Below are positions 1 through 5,507 of a stretch of 5,507 nt of DNA, piece after piece. Each line of letters begins with the position of its first letter. Within the stretch, counting starts at the first letter, position 1. The notes under the pieces were generated by a model. That model did not search any database and was not told where the DNA came from. It saw only the letters and a list, made by a program, of their open reading frames with translations. This DNA is from Gemmatimonadota bacterium. Its GTDB lineage: Bacteria; Gemmatimonadota; Gemmatimonadetes; Gemmatimonadales; Gemmatimonadaceae. The stretch is from assembly GCA_947475795.1 (NCBI GenBank), contig CANJOX010000241.1, positions 1 through 5,507 of the forward strand, written 5' to 3'. The position numbers and the translations under genes are program-made.

Positions 1-1347
1 ATGCCGCGCGTGTCACTGCTGGCAGTCATCGCGTTCGCCGCGGCATGCGGCGGGGACGGGGCCGCCGAGAGTACCACGAACAACGCCGCCACCGACGGGA
101 CCTTCGCGCGGATCCAACGCGACATTCTCGACAAGTCGTGTGTCTCCTGTCATCGCGCCGGCGACGCCAACGCACGCCAGTCGCAGCTCGTCCTGACGGG
201 CGATTCCGCGTACGCGCAGCTGGTCGGGGTGGCCTCGCTGCAACAGTTCGCCCGCGCCGACGGATTCCCCCGCGTGAAGCCGTACCGGGCCGACAGCTCC
301 CTCTTGTACCACAAACTCTCGTGGGTGCCTGGGCATCACAGCCGCGACTACGGGCAGCTCATGCCGATGGGCACCACCAAGGGCGTGACGGCTGGCCAGC
401 TCGAGTACGTACGGCGCTGGATCGAAGCCGGCGCCCCGCGCGTGGGGCACGTGGTAGACACCGCTGTGCTGGCCGACGTCCGCCTGCAGTCGTCCAGCTT
501 CACGCCGCTCGCCGCGCCGGCCGCCGCCGGGCTCCAGCTCAAGGTGGACAGCTTCGCGGTGTCGCCGGGCTCGGAGCGCGAGCTGTTCGTATACCGGCGG
601 CTCGGCAACGCCGCCGACCTGTACGTCACGCGCATTCAGTCGCGCATGCGACCGGGCAGTCATCACCTGCTGCTTTACACGTTCGACGAGAGCCGCACCG
701 CGTTCCCGTGCAACCAGCGCCCCGCAGCGAATACGGTCCGCGACATCCGGAACACCGACGGATCGCTCAACATCGCCAACATGCTCCCCATGGCGTGCCA
801 CGTGTATTTCGCGGGCGCCATGACGCAGGACTTCGACTATCGTTTTCCGCCCGGGGTCGCGCTGCGTCTGCCGGCCAATGCGTCGCTGGATTTCAACGTG
901 CACTACGTGAACCGGGCGCCGATCGACCTGCCCGGCGAAGCATTCGCCAATCTCTACACCGCCGACCGCGCGCAGGTGCAGACGGTGGCACGCACGCTCA
1001 ATCTGGCCAACACCAACTTCTCGCTGCCGCCCAAGCAGCGCACCACCATCCGGACCGTCTTCCCCATGGCCGTCCGCACCACGGTGCTCGGCCTGACCTC
1101 GCACATGCACTCGCTGGGCGAACGCTACGAAATCCGCCTGCGTCGGGCCGATGGCACCGAGACGTCGGTGTACGTGAACACCGACTGGGAACACCCGGGC
1201 TTCACCAACTTCGAGACGCCACTCGTGCTGCAACCCGGTGATGCGCTGGTGTCGGTGGTGACGTGGAACAACGTCACCGACCGCACCATCGGCTTCGGTC
1301 TGCTCTCCAGCGACGAGATGAACATCATCTTCGGGTACGCCTACTAG
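1..1347 (+). CDS. Heme-c / copper type II (PHM-like) monooxygenase fusion lipoprotein
   Basis: This 448-aa protein is probably an exported copper monooxygenase with its own heme domain. Residues 1-15 form a short hydrophobic leader ending in AFAAAC, a loose lipobox with Cys16 as the likely lipidated residue, followed by a Gly/Ala/Thr/Asn linker. CVSCH at 47-51 is a c-type heme site; Met121 or Met123 in LMPMGT is a plausible distal ligand. Residues about 180-448 resemble the two cupredoxin-like halves of peptidylglycine alpha-hydroxylating monooxygenase (PHM). His221-His222 (GSHHLLLY) and His301 (FNVHYVN) match the CuH ligands. His368 and His370 (SHMHSLG) and Met440 (SSDEM) match the CuM ligands. 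Cys237 and Cys266 could form a disulfide. In this family a C-H bond is hydroxylated using O2 and two electrons; passing those electrons through the fused heme is my inference. The ATG is the first base of the window, so a longer N-terminus cannot be excluded. The substrate is unknown. Confidence 0.88.
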   Translation: MPRVSLLAVIAFAAACGGDGAAESTTNNAATDGTFARIQRDILDKSCVSCHRAGDANARQSQLVLTGDSAYAQLVGVASLQQFARADGFPRVKPYRADSSLLYHKLSWVPGHHSRDYGQLMPMGTTKGVTAGQLEYVRRWIEAGAPRVGHVVDTAVLADVRLQSSSFTPLAAPAAAGLQLKVDSFAVSPGSERELFVYRRLGNAADLYVTRIQSRMRPGSHHLLLYTFDESRTAFPCNQRPAANTVRDIRNTDGSLNIANMLPMACHVYFAGAMTQDFDYRFPPGVALRLPANASLDFNVHYVNRAPIDLPGEAFANLYTADRAQVQTVARTLNLANTNFSLPPKQRTTIRTVFPMAVRTTVLGLTSHMHSLGERYEIRLRRADGTETSVYVNTDWEHPGFTNFETPLVLQPGDALVSVVTWNNVTDRTIGFGLLSSDEMNIIFGYAY

Positions 1348-1363
1348 GCGGCCCGGCCAGCCT
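1346..1363. terminator. Compact GC hairpin at convergent stop codons
   Basis: The 15 bp between the copper monooxygenase and M24 peptidase genes, plus the flanking stop codons, form an inverted repeat. AGGC+GGC pairs with GCC+GCCT through one bulged A, giving about 7 bp of stem around a CCG loop. The arms include parts of TAG (1345-1347) on the + strand and TTA (the TAA of the - strand gene) at 1363-1365. No T-tract follows on either strand, so a classical intrinsic terminator is not shown; a bidirectional stop or an mRNA 3' end stabiliser is inferred. Confidence 0.3.
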
Positions 1364-2769
1364 TACATCCGGTTGGGCGACGCAATCAGGTAGTACGACT
1401 CCTGCCGGGGACGGAAGAAACGATATCCCTGCTCCGTGAGATAGGCGTCGTCCTCCATCATCACGAACAGCTTCTTGCCGCCCCACTCCGGGATCGGCGT
1501 GGCGGTGTTCAGCTCGATCGAGATGTACGACCCTAGGCGCAGACGCGTGTTCTGCGCCGTCGTGTCGCTGCGCAGTGGACTGCGGAAGTCGATGGACGTG
1601 CCGAGCCCGTGCCCCTGCGTACCGATCGGATGCGAGTACACCATCGCCTCGATGTTGCGCTGCTTCATCTCGGCCATCGTGTTCGTGAACACCGTCCCAC
1701 CCGTCAGCCCCGGGCGGCCGTGCCGCAGCATCACTGCGTCCTGCAGCGTGTTGGTGTTCGCCATCGCCCGCTTGAAGCTCTCCGGCACGTCGCGCTCACC
1801 GGGCTGCAGCACGTAGGCCATCTTCTGCCAGTCGGTGTCGAAGCCCATGTAGCTGATGCCGAAATCCACGTGCACCACGTCGCCGGGACGGATCGTCGTG
1901 CTCTCCGGCGCCACGGCCAGAAAGCCGCGTGACGTGGCGATATCCGCCCCCTTCCGCTGCACGCGCAGATCGGGCTGGAACCACGTGCGCACGCCAGCGG
2001 CCCCCAGCATGTCGAACAGCGCGCGCCGCACGTCGCCCACCGTGGTGCGGTTGGGCGTGATCACGGCGTTCGACAGCGCGCGCTTCACGATCGCCTCGGT
2101 CACCGTCACCGCTGTGCGGTAGTGCTCCATCTCCTCCGGCAAGCGCGTATCGAGGTACTCCTCGATCAAATCGCCGGCACTCACGAACGTTTTCTCGGCC
2201 TCCTCACCCAGCGTCTCGGCCAGAAAACGGTACGCGTCGTAGCCCAGCGAACGCGTCTGTCCGCGGCGGCCGCGAATGCCAAGTCCCACCGTGGCCGGCT
2301 TGTACTGCTGGTACAGATCGCGCAGCGTCGTCGCCGGCGGCCGCGGCTCGGTGAACGGCGCGTCGAAAAAGCGCGCCAGATTCTCCTCGGTGTACGCGGT
2401 GATCGCGTACTTTTTCAGCCCCTGCTCGCCACCGTCGATGAACACGAAGAAGTCGCGGTTCCCCGTATAGGGGCGCGGCGGCGCCACGTACTGCGACAGA
2501 GGATCATCGTGGAACTCCTCGTTCACCACGATCCACATCCCGATCTTGTGGCGCCGCATCATCGGCAGCAGCAGCGCATGACGCTTGGTGAGCCAGTCTT
2601 CGCGCAGGGCGATCTGCTGCGACCACGGCAGCAGCGCCGCCGCCTCGGGGACGGCGAACGCACGCGGCGCGCGCACAGGCCGGGGCGTCGAGGACTGGGC
2701 CATGGCCGTCGGTACCGGGGCGAGGGCCGTCGTAGCCAGCAGCGTGGCGGCGAACACAAGGAGCTTCAT
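1363..2769 (-). CDS. Secreted M24 family metallopeptidase (Xaa-Pro aminopeptidase-like)
   Basis: This gene encodes 468 aa. An N-terminal signal peptide ([17 protein letters not shown], likely cut after AMA at residue 24) sends it to the periplasm or outside. Residues about 55-205 fit the N-terminal creatinase/prolidase-like domain, and about 215-455 the M24 'pita-bread' catalytic domain. All five metal ligands are visible: Asp302 (HVDFG), Asp313 (FDTDW, the usual 11-residue spacing), His387 (QGHGLG), Glu419 (SIELN) and Glu439 ([11 protein letters not shown]); His380 (YSHPIG) is the usual second-shell histidine. Members remove N-terminal residues before proline or cleave X-Pro dipeptides; the exact substrate cannot be read here. 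The frame stays open upstream to about 3336, but that part runs antisense to the next genes. The ATG at 2767-2769 gives a clean signal peptide. No Shine-Dalgarno precedes it. Its 3' end converges on the copper monooxygenase gene, 15 bp away. Confidence 0.93.
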   Translation of the reverse strand: MKLLVFAATLLATTALAPVPTAMAQSSTPRPVRAPRAFAVPEAAALLPWSQQIALREDWLTKRHALLLPMMRRHKIGMWIVVNEEFHDDPLSQYVAPPRPYTGNRDFFVFIDGGEQGLKKYAITAYTEENLARFFDAPFTEPRPPATTLRDLYQQYKPATVGLGIRGRRGQTRSLGYDAYRFLAETLGEEAEKTFVSAGDLIEEYLDTRLPEEMEHYRTAVTVTEAIVKRALSNAVITPNRTTVGDVRRALFDMLGAAGVRTWFQPDLRVQRKGADIATSRGFLAVAPESTTIRPGDVVHVDFGISYMGFDTDWQKMAYVLQPGERDVPESFKRAMANTNTLQDAVMLRHGRPGLTGGTVFTNTMAEMKQRNIEAMVYSHPIGTQGHGLGTSIDFRSPLRSDTTAQNTRLRLGSYISIELNTATPIPEWGGKKLFVMMEDDAYLTEQGYRFFRPRQESYYLIASPNRM

Positions 2770-2803
2770 GGCGGAGGGACGCAGGCGACAAGAAGGGAAA
2801 CGC

Positions 2804-2820
2804 GGGGGGGCGGCCCCCCC
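2804..2820. repeat. Perfect G7-CGG-C7 inverted repeat in M24 peptidase leader
   Basis: Seven Gs (2804-2810), a CGG spacer and seven Cs (2814-2820) make a perfect 7-bp all-GC stem with a 3-nt loop. It lies 35-51 bp upstream of the M24 peptidase start codon and 85 bp upstream of the membrane-protein gene. On the peptidase transcript it would form a very stable leader hairpin if transcription begins upstream of it. It could act as an insulating terminator-like element or a leader structure; it could also be a slippage-prone homopolymer pair. There is no T-tract on either side. Confidence 0.4.
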
Positions 2821-2867
2821 AATGTGGCCACCTGCGCGCGGCTTCGGGATGCCTGATGAGTACGATA

Positions 2868-2896
2868 TACTGGACTTTTTGTAAGAATTACTGTAC
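2868..2896 (+). promoter_or_regulatory. Candidate operator: TACTGKAC direct repeats 21 bp apart
   Basis: TACTGGAC at 2868-2875 recurs as TACTGTAC at 2889-2896 (7 of 8 bases), offset by 21 bp or about two helical turns. The second copy sits in an imperfect palindrome, TACTGTACAATA (2889-2900). The copies overlap the -35 and -10 elements of the membrane-protein/regulator promoter. A Cro/CI-type regulator is encoded in this operon, so autoregulation here is a natural inference, but the repeats are short and could be chance in an AT-rich island. Confidence 0.25.
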
Positions 2897-2899
2897 AAT
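2871..2899 (+). promoter_or_regulatory. Sigma70-like promoter, probably leaderless start
   Basis: The -35 is TGGACT (2871-2876, 4 of 6 to TTGACA), followed by a 17-bp spacer and the -10 TACAAT (2894-2899, 5 of 6 to TATAAT). It lies in a 48-bp AT-rich island in otherwise GC-rich DNA. Standard spacing puts +1 at 2906, exactly the A of the ATG of the membrane-protein gene. The absence of a Shine-Dalgarno site there agrees with a leaderless transcript. An overlapping weaker -10 candidate, TATACT (2866-2871), lacks a good -35. I could not find a confident - strand promoter for the M24 peptidase. Confidence 0.6.
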
Positions 2900-2905
2900 A
2901 GAGAC

Positions 2906-3460
2906 ATGATCACCCTCTGGATTCCCGCCACGCTGCTGGTTGCCTTCGCCGTGCTGGCCGTCGCCGTGCGGGCGTCGCGACGGTCGCTCCCCGCCCTCGT
3001 GCTCCCCGAGGGTGAATCGTGGCCGTCCACCCCCGTGCAGCGACTGGCGCAACGCACGCTCGCCGCGTTCTCGCTCTGTGCGGTCGCGGCCGCCGCCGTG
3101 GTGATCCACCACGGCCTCGAGGCCACGTGGCGCGACGACATCCCGCGCTGGACCGCCACCGGTCTGGTGCTGGCCGCGCTGGTCATCTTTGCGGCGTATA
3201 GCGTACAGCTGGCGCGATGGATGGCCACCGACCACGGCCGCTGCGACGAGCGCGATCGCGCCCTCGTCGCCACCGCCGGCAGCGGACAGGCGCCGGCGAT
3301 GCTCGTCACACTGGCCGCCTGGATGATCGCGCTCACCGAGCGCTATCACGAGACCCATTTGGTGCCGTCGGCCGCCCTGTACGCCATGTTCTGGTCGTGC
3401 CTCCTCGTCAGCATCATGGCGCTGCTCGTGGGCGTGGTGATCGGCTACCGGCGCAGCTGA
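2906..3460 (+). CDS. Five-helix integral membrane protein paired with XRE regulator
   Basis: This is a 184-aa membrane protein of unknown function. Hydrophobic segments lie at about residues 2-22, 49-68, 84-105, 129-145 and 155-181; the C-terminus is a short basic tail (YRRS). A hydrophilic loop after helix 3 (about 106-128) carries DERDR at 114-118. Small membrane proteins of the DUF2178 type, often encoded beside YozG-like regulators, have a similar DERE-type loop; I suggest this relationship only tentatively. The stop codon is 2 bp before the regulator's ATG, so the two genes are almost certainly one operon and translationally coupled. A sigma70-like promoter ends 6 bp before the ATG, and there is no Shine-Dalgarno site. 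An open frame covers the opposite strand, but the membrane-helix pattern, promoter and tight pairing support this strand. No enzyme motif is visible. Confidence 0.82.
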   Translation: MITLWIPATLLVAFAVLAVAVRASRRSLPALVLPEGESWPSTPVQRLAQRTLAAFSLCAVAAAAVVIHHGLEATWRDDIPRWTATGLVLAALVIFAAYSVQLARWMATDHGRCDERDRALVATAGSGQAPAMLVTLAAWMIALTERYHETHLVPSAALYAMFWSCLLVSIMALLVGVVIGYRRS

Positions 3461-3462
3461 GC

Positions 3463-3681
3463 ATGCCCAAAGCCATCATCCGCAATCACGTCCGGCGACT
3501 CCGCTTTGAGCACGGCGAGATGACGCAGCAAGCGCTCGCTGATCGCGCCGGCTGCAGCCGCCAGACCATCCTTGTGCTGGAGCAGGGGCGCTACGTCCCC
3601 TCGCTCACCCTTGCCATGCAGATCGCCCGCGTCTTCGGCACCACCGTGGAGCAGGTCTTCACACTCGACGACGGGGGGTGA
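3463..3681 (+). CDS. Small Cro/CI-family (XRE, YozG-like) transcriptional regulator
   Basis: This gene encodes 72 aa, little more than one helix-turn-helix domain, as is usual for the YozG-like subgroup. Helix 2 of the motif is TQQALADRAG (21-30) and the recognition helix is about SRQTILVLEQ (32-41). GRYVPSLTLAMQIARVFG (42-59) and the closing VEQVFTL are the conserved second half of this family. The frame stays open upstream to 3217, but that overlaps the membrane-protein gene. The ATG at 3463, 2 bp after that gene's stop, gives the family-typical start (MPKAIIRNHVRRLR). No separate ribosome site is evident, so expression probably depends on coupling to the upstream gene. It probably binds DNA as a dimer and may control its own operon through the promoter-proximal repeats at 2868-2900. 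It ends 7 bp from the convergent acetyltransferase gene. Confidence 0.92.
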   Translation: MPKAIIRNHVRRLRFEHGEMTQQALADRAGCSRQTILVLEQGRYVPSLTLAMQIARVFGTTVEQVFTLDDGG

Positions 3682-3698
3682 GCGCCGCTCACGCCCCC
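3673..3698. terminator. GC hairpin spanning both convergent stop codons
   Basis: GGGGG (3673-3677) + GTGAGC (3678-3683), loop GCC, GCTCAC (3687-3692), a bulged G, then CCCCC (3694-3698): an 11-bp stem with one bulge. The TGA of the regulator (3679-3681) and the TCA of the acetyltransferase (3689-3691, TGA on its own strand) sit opposite each other in the two arms. It is well placed to be a bidirectional terminator for genes only 7 bp apart, but no T-tract follows on either strand. Confidence 0.4.
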
Positions 3699-4339
3699 GC
3701 CATCAGCCGCTCCCGCAGCCGCCGCTGCACGCCGGGCCAGTCCACGTCGGTGATGCCGTAGTACACGCTGTCGCGCACAAACCCGTCGCGCACCACCATG
3801 TGCCGGCGCAGCACCCCCTCGCGCACCGCCCCCAGCTTCTCCAGCGCCCGCTGCGACTGCGTGTTACGCAGGTCGGTCTTGAATTGCACCCGCACCGCGC
3901 CCAGCACGTCGAACAGGTGCGTGAGCTGCAGGTACTTCGCTTCGGTGTTCGCGAGGGTCCCCTGCGCCGACGGGGTCAGCCAGGTCCCGCCGATCTCCAC
4001 CCGCCGGTGCGGGCGCGAAATATCCATCCACCGCGTCGAGCCGATCACGGCGCCGCTGTCACACGAGATAATCGCAAAGGGCACCTCGTCGCCGCGGGCC
4101 GCCGCGGCGGCCGCGGTGGCGAGATACGCCACCACCGCCGCTTCCGTCACCAGCGGCGGCTGCACGGTCACCCGCCAGAGTTCCTCGTGATGCCCCGCGG
4201 CCAGCAACCCCTCGGCGTGCAGCGCGGTGAGTGGTTCCAAGCGGACCAGACGGCCGTGCAGCACCACGGGGCGCGGATCGAACGGGGCGGGCGGGAGCCC
4301 CGGCGCGCCGGAGAGCAAATCAGAGGTGGCGATGGACAT
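3689..4339 (-). CDS. GNAT family N-acetyltransferase (RimJ/RimL type)
   Basis: A 216-aa cytoplasmic acetyltransferase that would move an acetyl group from acetyl-CoA to an amine; in this group the targets are protein N-termini or small molecules. A short beta strand with RLVRLEPL (30-37) opens the domain. The core strand AIISCDSGAVIGSTRWMDI (89-107) leads to HRRVEIGGTWL (111-121). The acetyl-CoA loop is SAQGTLANTEAK (124-135). RVQFKTDLRNTQSQRALEKL (150-169), then GAVREGVLRRHMVVRDGFVRD, form the conserved C-terminal half typical of COG1670. Length and motif order are complete. I chose the ATG at 4337-4339. An in-frame GTG at 4385-4387 would add 16 residues and has an AGGGG 9 nt upstream, so it is a real alternative. 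The gene converges on the XRE regulator and diverges from the next gene. The substrate is unknown. Confidence 0.9.
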   Translation of the reverse strand: MSIATSDLLSGAPGLPPAPFDPRPVVLHGRLVRLEPLTALHAEGLLAAGHHEELWRVTVQPPLVTEAAVVAYLATAAAAAARGDEVPFAIISCDSGAVIGSTRWMDISRPHRRVEIGGTWLTPSAQGTLANTEAKYLQLTHLFDVLGAVRVQFKTDLRNTQSQRALEKLGAVREGVLRRHMVVRDGFVRDSVYYGITDVDWPGVQRRLRERLMAGA

Positions 4340-4423
4340 GGGCGCACACTCGCCGCGGTGCCATCGGCCGGCAAGGGCCGACGCCACGGCCGCTCGCCCC
4401 TACCATTGCGGGGGCCCCGCCCG

Positions 4424-4429
4424 TATTCT
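4424..4429 (+). promoter_or_regulatory. Possible -10 element immediately before secreted beta-sandwich gene
   Basis: TATTCT (4 of 6 to TATAAT; fits TANNNT) ends 7 bp before the ATG at 4437, which would put transcription start at or next to the start codon. No -35 is recognisable 16-18 bp upstream and there is no Shine-Dalgarno site. The geometry matches the stronger promoter before 2906, which is the main reason for listing it. The rest of 4340-4436 shows only a GCGGGG-G-CCCCGC inverted repeat (4408-4420). Confidence 0.25.
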
Positions 4430-4436
4430 CGCCCGT

Positions 4437-5507
4437 ATGTCGCATGGTCGCTCCCGCCTCGGACTCCTCGCCCTCGCCGCCGGGGCCCTTGTGCCCGCCG
4501 CGGTCGCGGCGGCGCAATCGTCACCTGTTGCGCGCGTGACCGGTGAGGTGTTCGACAGCCTGGCCATGCGCCCCCTCGCCGGGGCCACCGTGCAGCTGGT
4601 CACCACCGGTCAGCCGGCGCGCATTCGGGTCGCCACCGCCGACAGCCGCGGCGTCTTCCGCTTCGACTCGGTCGCGGCGGGGGTGTACGTAGCCGGCTTC
4701 CTGCACCCGCTCCTCGACAGCCTCGGACTCGAGGGCCCGCTCGCCCGCCTCGAGATCACGACGGCCGATCCACTCGCCCTCACCCTTGCCACGCCGTCGG
4801 CGCCCACGCTGATCGCGGCCCGCTGCGGACCGCCGCAGCCCGGCCGCCCGCAGGGGCTCTTCACCGGGACGGTGCGCGCCGCGCGCGGCATCCCGCTGGC
4901 GTCGCCGGCCCGCGTTCGGGCCCAGTACACGCAGACCACGGTCAGCGAACGCGGGCTCGAACGCCGCACCCCGGCCCAGTTCGGGACCACCGACGCCGAC
5001 GGCCTGTTCTCGGTGTGCGGCGTCCCCCCCGGCCGCACGATCAGCGTTCGCGCCTTCACCACCACCGACAGCAGCGGGTTCGTCGAACTCACGGTCCCGC
5101 CCGACGGGCTCATACGCCGCAACCTGCTGGTCGGCAGCGCCACCCGCGCGCGCACCGACACGACCGCGCGTGGACAGAGTCTCAGCGGCCCGGCGCGCCT
5201 GCGCGGCCTCGTGCGCAACGCCGCCGGCAAGCCGGTCGTCGGGGCGCGTGTCGTCGTGCTGGGTACTGCGCGCGAAGGCACCACCGGCAACGCGGGACAG
5301 GTGGCCCTCTCCGCCTTACCCGAGGGGAGCTACACGCTCGAAACCCGTGCACTGGGGTACCAGCCCCTGCGCAGCGTAGTCGATCTCGATGGCAGCCGAG
5401 AGGCCGACGCGGAGCTCACCCTGTCGGCGCTGCCCGCTGCGGTCGACACCATGCGGGTGCGCGCCGATCGGATGGCCGTCCCGCTGGCCGACTTCGAGCG
5501 CCGCCGC
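4437..5507 (+). CDS. Secreted carboxypeptidase-regulatory-like multidomain protein, 3' end cut by window
   Basis: 357 codons are present with no stop before the window edge. A signal peptide (MSHGRSRLG, then LLALAAGALVPAAVAAA, likely cut after Ala26) exports it. Three CarboxypepD_reg-like beta-sandwich repeats follow. Repeat 1 is about 32-118 (VTGEVFDSLAMRPLAGATV). Repeat 2 is about 140-233 and is recognised by GTTDADGLFSVCGVPPG. Repeat 3 is about 253-332 (RLRGLVRNAAGKPVVGARV; LPEGSYTLETRALGYQPL). Cys130 and Cys194 may pair. After repeat 3, LPAAVDTMRVRADR and then DFERRR resemble the link into a TonB-receptor plug-like segment seen in outer-membrane proteins of Gemmatimonadota and Acidobacteriota. 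An outer-membrane transport or surface role is therefore inferred, not shown. The ATG at 4437 gives a good signal peptide. The gene diverges from the acetyltransferase. Confidence 0.87.
   Translation, partial: MSHGRSRLGLLALAAGALVPAAVAAAQSSPVARVTGEVFDSLAMRPLAGATVQLVTTGQPARIRVATADSRGVFRFDSVAAGVYVAGFLHPLLDSLGLEGPLARLEITTADPLALTLATPSAPTLIAARCGPPQPGRPQGLFTGTVRAARGIPLASPARVRAQYTQTTVSERGLERRTPAQFGTTDADGLFSVCGVPPGRTISVRAFTTTDSSGFVELTVPPDGLIRRNLLVGSATRARTDTTARGQSLSGPARLRGLVRNAAGKPVVGARVVVLGTAREGTTGNAGQVALSALPEGSYTLETRALGYQPLRSVVDLDGSREADAELTLSALPAAVDTMRVRADRMAVPLADFERRR

Noticed and set aside
13..1233. Long open frame on the - strand opposite the copper monooxygenase
   Set aside because: His/Arg/Gly-rich sequence with no recognisable domain; a common shadow in high-GC DNA. 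The + strand carries all heme and copper motifs.
2122..2856. 244-codon + strand open frame opposite the M24 peptidase N-terminal half
   Set aside because: Arg/Gln-rich translation without domains, antisense to a gene with a signal peptide and a conserved fold.
2857..2905. - strand promoter for the M24 peptidase in the AT-rich island
   Set aside because: Candidate -10 hexamers (such as TATATC) have no acceptable -35 at 16-18 bp, so I do not call one.
2770..3336. N-terminal extension of the M24 peptidase reading frame on the - strand (189 extra codons)
   Set aside because: It runs antisense across the promoter and the membrane-protein gene, is low-complexity Ser/Ala/Arg-rich, and would bury a perfect signal peptide that begins at 2769.
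3217..3462. Longer start for the XRE regulator
   Set aside because: The added segment is Arg-rich, lies inside the membrane-protein gene in another frame and is not part of the compact YozG-like domain.
4408..4420. GCGGGG-G-CCCCGC inverted repeat as an operator or terminator
   Set aside because: Six-bp GC arms around one base are expected by chance at this GC content, a one-base loop cannot fold well, and there is no second copy.
3572..4546. 324-codon + strand frame overlapping the XRE and GNAT genes
   Set aside because: Arg/His/Pro-rich, overlaps three well-supported genes and shows no family motif.
4610..5290. 226-codon - strand frame opposite the beta-sandwich protein
   Set aside because: Arg/Ser/Pro-rich shadow; the + frame has a signal peptide and three repeat domains.

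Overview
The window is very GC-rich, with G or C at most third codon positions. It encodes several secreted or membrane proteins and shows no convincing Shine-Dalgarno sites. Base composition and gene families fit a soil or freshwater Gemmatimonadota-type bacterium (for example Gemmatimonas or Gemmatirosa relatives). That assignment is inferred from gene style, not from a phylogenetic marker.

Layout from left to right: (1) 1-1347 (+), an exported, probably lipid-anchored protein with an N-terminal heme-c domain (CVSCH) and a C-terminal copper type II monooxygenase module of the PHM/DBH type with all six copper ligands recognisable. (2) 1363-2769 (-), a secreted M24 (Xaa-Pro aminopeptidase-like) metallopeptidase with all five metal ligands. 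(3) A 136-bp divergent intergenic region holding an AT-rich promoter island and a G7/C7 inverted repeat. (4) 2906-3460 and 3463-3681 (+), a two-gene operon of a five-helix membrane protein and a 72-aa YozG-like Cro/CI regulator. (5) 3689-4339 (-), a RimJ/RimL-type GNAT acetyltransferase. (6) 4437 to the window end (+), a secreted protein with three carboxypeptidase-regulatory-like beta-sandwich domains, cut by the window edge just where a TonB-receptor plug-like segment may begin.

The genes do not form one pathway. Strand order is + - ++ - +, so each gene or pair is its own transcription unit. Both convergent junctions are very short (15 and 7 bp), and each carries a compact GC hairpin whose arms include the stop codons of both genes. 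The only clear sigma70-like promoter lies before the membrane protein/regulator pair, and its predicted transcription start falls on the A of the ATG, suggesting a leaderless mRNA.

The most interesting item is the heme-c/PHM-like fusion. It suggests a copper hydroxylase with a built-in electron donor, but it lacks the residues that PHM uses to hold glycine-extended peptides, so its substrate is probably different. I found no RNA genes, insertion sequences, CRISPR arrays or phage genes.
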